DNA from: Aphelenchoides besseyi
Lineage: Eukaryota; Nematoda; Chromadorea; Rhabditida; Aphelenchoididae
Assembly: GCA_024699855.1 (NCBI GenBank)
Contig: JAMPIQ010000009.1
Location: 1 to 64,000 of the forward strand
Direction: 5' to 3'
Length of the DNA stretch: 64,000 nucleotides
Shown: one piece after another, positions 57,361-64,000 of the stretch
Layout: every line of letters begins with the position of its first letter
Numbering within the stretch: the stretch's first letter is position 1
Translations under genes and position numbers: made by a program
Notes under the pieces: generated by a model
Databases searched by the model: none
What the model saw: the letters and a program-made list of their open reading frames with translations, nothing else
What the model was told of the DNA's origin: nothing

Positions 57361-58053
57361 AGAGAAACATCTTAACAACCAAAATATGTGAACCCGCATT
57401 TGGAGCAAAAATGAACAGAAAATTTCTACCAAAGTTAATAACTCCATTGTGATTATTTTATATGCTGTCATATATTGCATGTCGATGAGCCCTACTGATG
57501 CGCACAACGCTATGTTCTTTCAAGGCAATCGGCTCAAGTTTCGATATGGTTTGATTAGAAAAACTGATTTCAGTGTTAATTTCAAGTCAAAAATTTACTC
57601 AGTAAAAGTTAGTATCTTGCAAAACAAACGTCAAATACGTACTCTCCATACTCAAATCTATAAGTTGGAACCCTTTGTTTTTGCTCAAACCTTCAAAAGC
57701 GTCACCCCATCACCATCATTGCCGATTAGTTAGGGATAGTTATGGGATAACTACTTGAATTATTTTCCGTGGAGTTCATCCGCTACAGGATAAAAAATTC
57801 AAGATTGGAGCAAGTAGTGTATGGCACAAATTTTCGACAAAAAATCCCAGATCTCAGCTATTGCCGCAAGCTTGTCGGGAGAGTAATTAATATACTTGTC
57901 ACTCATCAACCTCCGATCGATGCGCAAAAGCTCGCGGAGCTGTCAATCAACCGCCGCAGAAAGACTCCCTCATACAAAGCGGCAAAATTCAAAGTTATGA
58001 TTCATTTATTAATTACACAATAAAGCAATTACAACTGTGAAAATGATTAGATA
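57361..58053. other. Spacer left of the mariner
   Basis: No gene is supported. The short plus-strand frames (57449-57733 and 57769-58023) have no recognisable features. Confidence 0.35.
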
Positions 58054-59365
58054 TTAGGGTGGGGAGAAAGTTTTCGGACAGTTGCATTATGCCAAAAGAC
58101 CAAAATTTTTGTCCAATTTTTTGTTTTTGTTGGTTGTTTAAAGCTTGTGAGTGTTAAATCGTCAATTTGCAATGAATTTGAATCGCGAACAAGTTCGATT
58201 GTTGCTCCATTACGAGTTCGTACACGGTTCGTCAATCAGCAACGCGGTTCATCGAATTTGTCTTGCTTATGGAGAAGGGACAGTCACAAGAAGTACAGCA
58301 GGAAACTGGTTTAAGCGATTCAGAGAAGAAGAAGCCGAATTCAAAGACAAGAAACGAACAGGACGACCACCAAAGTTGTCGAAAACTGCCGTTATTCAAA
58401 AAATTGAAGAGAGCCCATTAATGGCTTCGCGAATGCTTGCTTACGAGTTCAATTGTGATCACAAAACAGTTCTCAAAGTACTCCACGATCATGGAAAAGT
58501 ATGGAAACTGTCGCGTTGGGTTCCTCATTTGCTCACGGCAAATCAAAAAGAGAAGCGTGTTCAAATTGCTCAACAACTACTCCGTCGACAAGCACGCTCT
58601 TCGTTTTTGGATAACTTGATCATAATGGACGAGAAATGGGTTGCTTTACGTAATCCATTTCGCGGCCATCAGTGGTTAAGTGAAGGGCAAGCAGCTGATA
58701 AAATTCCAGTTCGCGATTTTCGACAAAAGAAAGTGAGTTGCACATTATCTTTTTGTTCAAAACTTGTACTCAGGTTATGATATCAGTTTTCTGGAGCATT
58801 CATGGAGTTTACTATTGGGAATGCTTGGAACAAGGGCATACAATAAACGCGGAACGCTATTGTGAACAACTGGAACGACTGAATCTCGCACTTCTCGATC
58901 GTGAATCTCCCGTCCTCTTACATCACGACAATGCTCGGCCACACATTGCTCAAATCACTCAAAAGAAAATTCAAGAACTGAATTGGGAACTGATTCCGCA
59001 TCCACCGTACAGTCCGGATATCGCACCTAGTGTCTATCATCTCTTTCGATCAATGGAACATTTTTTGCGTGATCGTTCGTTTGATACAATTGACGAAATT
59101 CAAATAGCAATCCAACAGTTTTTCAACTCAAAAACTAGCGATTTCTACAGGCGCGGCATCCTGAACTTGATTGATCGTTGGGAAGTGGTTGTAGCATCTA
59201 ATGGCGATTATTTTGAAGATTAAATACTTAACCCTGATCTTCAATTAATTAAGACATTAATCCTCCAACAAAAACAAAAAATTGGACAACAATTGACATT
59301 TTTGGAACAAAAATTTTAGTCTTTTGGCATAATGCAACTGTCCGAAAACTTTCTCCCCACCCTAA
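58054..59365 (+). mobile_element. Full-length mariner with perfect 47-bp inverted repeats
   Basis: The left repeat 58054-58100 (outer end TTAGGGTGGGGAGAAAG) and the right repeat 59319-59365 are exact reverse complements over 47 bp. TA duplications lie outside (58052-58053 and 59366-59367). The length is 1,312 bp. Perfect repeats indicate a very recent insertion. Confidence 0.97.
58172..59223 (+). CDS. Mariner transposase with third catalytic Asp replaced by Val
   Basis: Two exons (58172-58732 and 58774-59223) around a 41-nt GTGAGT...CAG intron give 336 residues. The start ATG 58172 opens MNLNREQVRLLLHYEF, the first helix-turn-helix, and GRPPKL is an AT-hook-like linker. The catalytic Asp lies in IIMDEKWV and HHDNARPH (Asp239). 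At the third position, 35 residues on, the family motif APSDYHLF reads APSVYHLF (Val274, codon GTC at 59032-59034), one base away from GAC. Everything else is intact. The encoded protein should bind the ends but not cut. Confidence 0.9.
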
Positions 59366-59425
59366 TAGAAAGGGAAGTTTTTTGGGTTTTTGGTCTACAA
59401 AAGGTAAGTTGGGGAGACAGCTGAT

Positions 59426-59737
59426 TCACTTGTTCAAATCCCGATAAGCTTGGTTGAACGCCGCATTAGCGTCAATACACTCATTGCATAGAATTAATCG
59501 AATTTCATATGATCCATTTGACATCGGACGCATCTTTTTGCTTGTTGTGAAAAATCTGCCTTCACACGTTTTACACATGATGAAACTAAGCTCCCGCTTC
59601 AAATAAACAGCAATCCATGGAGAGGGCGGCATTTTACTGTTATCGCTCCAATCGTCGAACTCATCTAATGGCTTTTGAGTGTCTTCGTCGATGAACAATT
59701 CACCTTCTTCTCTTTCTTTTCGGCGTTTGAAAGCCAT
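59426..59737 (-). CDS. Small zinc-ribbon-like protein
   Basis: A single-exon frame of 103 residues starts from ATG 59737 (MAFKRRKEREEGELFIDEDT). Two CxxC pairs, MCKTC and LCNEC, lie about 30 residues apart around a short beta-rich stretch (GRFFTTSKKM, then SYEIRLI). This is a plausible zinc ribbon. The N terminus is acidic and basic. No signal peptide or membrane helix. The family is not recognised; it may be nuclear or RNA-related, by analogy only. Confidence 0.45.
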   Translation of the reverse strand: MAFKRRKEREEGELFIDEDTQKPLDEFDDWSDNSKMPPSPWIAVYLKRELSFIMCKTCEGRFFTTSKKMRPMSNGSYEIRLILCNECIDANAAFNQAYRDLNK

Positions 59738-59770
59738 CGTATATTTAAAAAGCGTGCAGCGAAAGTCCAA

Positions 59771-60352
59771 AAAACACCACGATATTTGAAAAACTAAGTT
59801 AACTTGCTACTGCAGGTTGAAGCAATTTGTCGTCGTGCACACAGTAAAATGACTATTAGAAGTCTTACACAGAATCGATGCACAAAAATGAGCGTACAAA
59901 TTCTGAAAGAATAAAGGAAAGAACCAATTAGACTAAACCTATGGATTCAACACAGGTCTCCAACTCAAAATCATGTTAATAAACGTTCCTATTCCATGAA
60001 TCTAAATAGAGATTGACGTTAGCGACATTCCAATGTTACCTCAATCGATGGGAGTATCATAAACAACAAGATCAGAAGAGGGATTAATGTAGTGGCAAAT
60101 ACGGATGCTTTTTGTGTGAACAACAACCGATTCATTTGATTCTACAACTCGTGTGTTTGTACTCATGAGATTCTTTATCTGAAGTTTTCGCGTCTTTTCC
60201 GACATTTCGACTTCCAATTCGTTCAGCTTACGAATTGTTTTGTAAAGTAAAAAGACAATGAATTAACAAAGGATACAACAAAGATTACAAAGATTTATTC
60301 GGTTCAATCAACAAATCAACAACAAGATAAAATGAAAGATGGTAAAAGATAG
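59771..60352. other. Spacer between zinc-ribbon gene and LINE
   Basis: No gene is supported. It includes the LINE 3' end region. Confidence 0.4.
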
Positions 60353-63239
60353 TTAATTTGTTGATGCGAATACTTCGACCGCTTTTTTCCAGTCGCTTCG
60401 GTTTTGAGCGATTTGTTGCCATCCGTTTCCCAACAGATTCAAGTCTCGGCGCCAACGGTGAGGTGGTCTTCCAATTGGTCTGGTCCAACCATAAGGCCAC
60501 CAGAAAGTTGTTCTTGTTGACCATCGGTTGTCGTTTCTTCTTGCGACATGTCCGGCCCATCGAAACTTACGTTTTAATGCGTCGTGAACGGCGTCTTTAA
60601 ACTTTGTTTGTGCTCTGATTTCAACACTTCTGACTTCATCGCGTAGTCGAATGCCAAGAGTTCTTCTTTCCATTGCTCTTTGCGTCGTTGTTAATTTGGT
60701 ACGTTCGGTTTTCCGCATCGTCCAAACTTCAGATCCATAATTGAGCGCTGGTAGTACAACTGAGTTGAAGAGTTGAGCTCGAATTTTGACGTCTTTTGTC
60801 TTCTTCAGGACTTCTTGGATGTTTTTGAATCCAAACCATCCGGCCGATCGTCGCCTTCGAATTTCCCCATCAATGGTGTGGTTTTCAGAGATTTCTTGAC
60901 CTAAATAAACGTATTTACTTACCAATTTAATAGGTGCGTCCTTGATCAAGATCCTTCCCACTTCACAACTTGGATTTGCCATGACTTGCGTCTTTTTACG
61001 GTTAATACGAAGTCCAATTTGCGATCCCACGTCATCCAGTTCGTTGAGCATAAGTTCAGCTGTTTGAAAGTCGTGCGCAAAAAGGACAATGTCATCAGCA
61101 AATCGAAGATGGTGGAGTCGTTCGCCGTCAATCCGAATTCCATAATTGCTCCAATCCAACTGACGAAAAACGTCTTCCAGTGTGGCAGTGAAGAGCTTCG
61201 GTGATATTGTGTCACCTTGTCTTACACCTCGGCTAACAGGTACTTCAATTGGTTGATAGAAGAGTTGGAATGTGGTGGAGCAATTGGTGTTGATGTTCTT
61301 GAGCGTTCGCGTGTATTTGCTGGAAATGTTCTGGTGGATCAGTGAGTTGATAACCGCGTTGATTTCCACGGAATCAAATGCCTTTTCGTAGTCTACAAAA
61401 ACTAAACAAAGTGGCATTTTTACCTCACGACAGCGTTCCATCACTTGGTTTACTGTTTGAAGGTGATCCATAGTTGAGAACCCAGAACGAAAACCAGCTT
61501 GTTCTCGCGGTTGCTCGAAGTCCAGTTGCGACGTCATTCGATTGACCAGTACTTTGGTGAAAAGTTTGTAGACAGTTGGCAAGAGCGCGATGGGTCGATA
61601 GTTTCGAAGATCTTCAAGGTCGCCTTTCTTTTGGGAGAATGACTGTTCTTGAAGTTTTCCATTGTGCTGGAACATCTTCGTGCTGCAGGCAGTCGTTGAA
61701 CATTGATGTCAAGGTGGTCCATAAAAGAAAACCACCATTTTTGAGCATCTCGTTCGTAATTCCATCGGGCCCAGGTGCTTTGTGTCGTTTTTCAAACTTT
61801 CCACGGCTGCACGAACTTCAGAGACAAGAATGTTAGAGACTGATTCTTGTTCACGATTGTCAATTTCTGGCGGAACGTCTATTTTAGATGCAAAAAGATC
61901 CGTGTAGAACTCTTTACATCGTTTCTCAATGTCCGACCGTTTTGTCAACATTGTCCCATCTTTTGCTTTTAGTGTTCGCATTGTTCCCAGTTGCTGTCGG
62001 AGTTGACGTTTGCACTTCTTCAGGCTTCGATGGTGTTGCGCAGCGTCGAGGAGTTTCTGGAGTCGAAAGTTGTCGAAGTCCTGTTTAACCTCTCGCCGTA
62101 TAAGCTTTGAAAGTTCAATGAACTCAATCGGGTTGGTGGTGGTGCGGTCCATTTCCTTCCGTTTCTTCAGCAACAAATGTGTTTGTTCCGTCAGACGAGA
62201 AGAATGTTGTGGTTTGGTCATTGAAGCGGTGTTGACGCAGGATTGAAGTTTTTCCTGAAAACAAGCAAACTTATCAGTCAACGTACCCTTCAGTTCCCAA
62301 TCCGTATTGTCGATCTTATTGCGTAGAACATCGGCGTTAAACGTACGTGCTTTGTGGACAAACTTTCTGCGCTTGCAAAGCATCGGCACATCGAGTGTAA
62401 AACGAACCGGTCGGTGATCAGATCCATTGAGCCGAGAAATAAATTCGATGTTAGTTACTAACCTTCTGTTGTTGATTAGACCGTAATCGATTTCATTTCT
62501 GTACTTGTTTCCATTGCCATCCGAGTTGCATGATTCCCACGTCCATCGCTTTGCTGGGTTCTTTTGGAAGTAGCTATTGATAATGTAGAGATGTTGTTCT
62601 TCTGCAAAGTCTGCAAACATCTCTCCATATCCGTCTTCTTTCCATTCGGTTCCGGTAAAGGTTCCCATGAAACGTTGTGTAGTTGTTCTCGGGCCAAGTT
62701 GACAGTTGAAGTCGCCTATTACCATCTTGTGAGAAGCAGGTTGGTCTAGTGCGTCTCGAAGTTCGTCGTAGAATTGTTCAATGTCGTCCAGTGCATAGCC
62801 AGAGTGTGGTGCATACGCTTGAACAATGAGCATTGTCTTCTTTTGGTCCAGTTTGATCTTCAATGTAGCAACTCGATGAGATCGTGTGTCAACTTCCATA
62901 ATTTGGTCAACAATACGCTTGTTCACAATGAATCCAACGCCTCCAATTCGTCCGTCCGCTGCTCCAATGATAAGTTCGTCGCCGGTTTTCAGTCCATTTT
63001 GTTCTTGATTCCGTGCGTGCATGTGTTTCGCAAAGTCCAATAACGTCGTACTTGAATCCAGGAAGATCTCGGAGTTGTTCCATCAGAAGATTCTTCCTTG
63101 CCGCGTTTTCGATGCCGTACTGTAGGTTGTAGGTCAAGACATGAAGCTGTTGGGAGGTACTCAATTCATGGCGGTTTTGTTCTGCAGGTCCGTTTGAAGT
63201 CCGTTGCGTCCTTGTACCCGTAGAACGCTGGTGCTCCAA
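60353..63239 (-). pseudogene. RTE-type LINE, nearly full length, frameshifted
   Basis: This minus-strand non-LTR retrotransposon starts with an AP-endonuclease domain (LTYNLQYG, VIGLCETHA, VIGDFNCQLG, NEIDYGLI, GSDHRPV). The reverse transcriptase follows ([22 protein letters not shown], catalytic FADDI near 61102, [15 protein letters not shown]) and then an RTE-type C-terminal region ([16 protein letters not shown]). Frame breaks lie near 63010 (two-base CA insertion), 61775 and 61640. Its 3' end lies close to 60300. It is a cleaner relative of the element at 48372-50890. Confidence 0.85.
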
Positions 63240-63691
63240 AACACCAGTGCGGACCCTCTTTAGTCGAGTCGTAGCGAGTTTTGTTTAAGGTCCGCTTGCG
63301 GGTTGCCAGCCCTGGAGTAGACCGGGTGTACTTTACGTCGTACCCAGACGTATCGAAGTTGGCCTACTCGGATGTTCCGAAAAACATCCGAGCGTTTCCC
63401 GCCGCACACCACGTGGAGGTCTTCGATTTGTGCAGCAATGATACCGTGTGCACGACGACAAATCTTCAGTCAACTTGAAAAGATTTTTCGACTCATCAGC
63501 TGTTGAGAATATGATTTCCAACATTGAAAGGCACTTCTGAGAAACAATATTGTTAATGGGTTTATGGTGTTTTAAGGCTTACCACCTCGCCAATAACTAT
63601 AGTTGGGTTCGCGGTTGCATTATTGAAAATAAACGAATTTGACTTGAAAAAACTATGATTTGTATACTTATAATCGAAGACTACAAATATC
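63240..63691. other. LINE 5' leader and spacer before the LTR
   Basis: This probably contains the 5' untranslated part of the RTE element, with no further gene recognised. A TATAAT-like stretch (about 63666-63673) lies just before the LTR. Confidence 0.35.
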
Positions 63692-63832
63692 TGTTGGGTA
63701 GTGGAATCTCACAACGTCTTGGCCTTCCGTTCTGACGCGGTAGGCCGTTGTTTTTTGTTTTGGACTCTCATAGGTTTTTATTGTTGTTGGTATCTTAATT
63801 CTAATAAACACTTTGTACTAAAGGACCCAACA
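63692..63832 (+). mobile_element. Short 141-bp LTR at the 5' end of an LTR retrotransposon
   Basis: The segment starts TGTTGGG and ends CCCAACA, a 7-bp inverted TG...CA terminus. It contains an AATAAA polyadenylation signal near 63802-63807. A primer-binding-site-like TTGGCGCAGTC follows two bases later. The rest of the element and the 3' LTR lie outside the window. The short LTR with this terminus resembles BEL/Pao-type elements, which is inference. Confidence 0.65.
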
Positions 63833-63913
63833 AATTGGCGCAGTCAACATCGAAAAGAACCAACTAAAAGGTGAAAGTTTTGAAGAATTGTTGTTGCTCG
63901 TGGAATTTCAGCA

Positions 63914-64000
63914 ATGGAATCGGTAATAAAGACTTGCAAGATCCAAATATCACGCTCTTCAAATACGATCCGAGAAGCAATCAAGCAAATCGATGCATTG
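63914..64000 (+). CDS. Start of gag open frame of the LTR retrotransposon (cut by window)
   Basis: ATG 63914 opens a frame that continues to the window end (29 codons: MESVIKTCKIQISRSSN, then an amphipathic Ile/Ala/Lys stretch). It begins about 80 bases after the LTR, where gag is expected. Too little sequence is present for a domain call. Confidence 0.45.
   Translation, partial: MESVIKTCKIQISRSSNTIREAIKQIDAL

Overview
The window is eukaryotic and most likely from a free-living rhabditid-type nematode. The evidence is uniformly tiny introns (about 31-48 nt, with TTTCAG or TTTAG acceptors and several GC-AG introns) and nematode-style gene families: a transthyretin-like secreted protein, a serpentine receptor, a divergent ionotropic glutamate receptor, a CYP2-type P450, and a cathepsin B. 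Transposons are abundant. There are no rRNA genes, canonical tRNA genes, operons or CRISPR arrays. Species cannot be assigned from sequence alone.

Left third (1-20.3 kb): two Helitrons lie head to tail, both on the minus strand. Each encodes a very large Rep/helicase polyprotein (about 2,170 codons in copy 2) with an N-terminal Ulp1-like (C48) cysteine protease domain. Upstream of it is a second, three-exon gene for a small basic coiled-coil protein. Copy 1 (main frame 931-7727) has about four frameshifts and an in-frame 30-bp minisatellite. Copy 2 (11495-18020) has two frameshifts. The two copies are nearly identical from their 3' ends through the protease domain and then diverge sharply toward the 5' ends. 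A roughly 400-bp block containing a tRNA-like Pol III box A/B module flanks each Helitron gene pair on both sides in the same orientation.

Middle (20.3-47.6 kb): a mariner fragment is followed by the host gene region. It holds a transthyretin-like gene, a decayed basic-secretory-protein peptidase, a P450 lacking both an internal segment and the heme cysteine, cathepsin B, a serpentine receptor and an ionotropic receptor. The 3' end of that receptor plus a neighbouring single-pass membrane-protein gene form a tandem array of near-identical 3.1-kb units (30371-37987). The third unit changes into a different C-terminal half. Further right are an uncharacterised 469-codon gene, a complete mariner (41504-42889) abutting a receptor fragment, an uncharacterised 221-codon gene and a second single-pass membrane protein with a charged tail.

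Right third (48-64 kb): mostly transposon remains. A 5'-truncated RTE-type LINE is joined to a decayed Tc1-like element with IR/DR ends. There is an aspartic-protease fragment, two short satellite arrays, a mariner with perfect 47-bp inverted repeats but a mutated catalytic residue, a small zinc-ribbon gene, and a second RTE LINE with frameshifts. At the right edge are a 141-bp LTR, a primer-binding-site-like stretch and the first gag codons of an LTR retrotransposon.

Many apparent frameshifts here are one- or two-base changes in homopolymers, including differences between almost identical repeats. Some may be assembly errors rather than real lesions.
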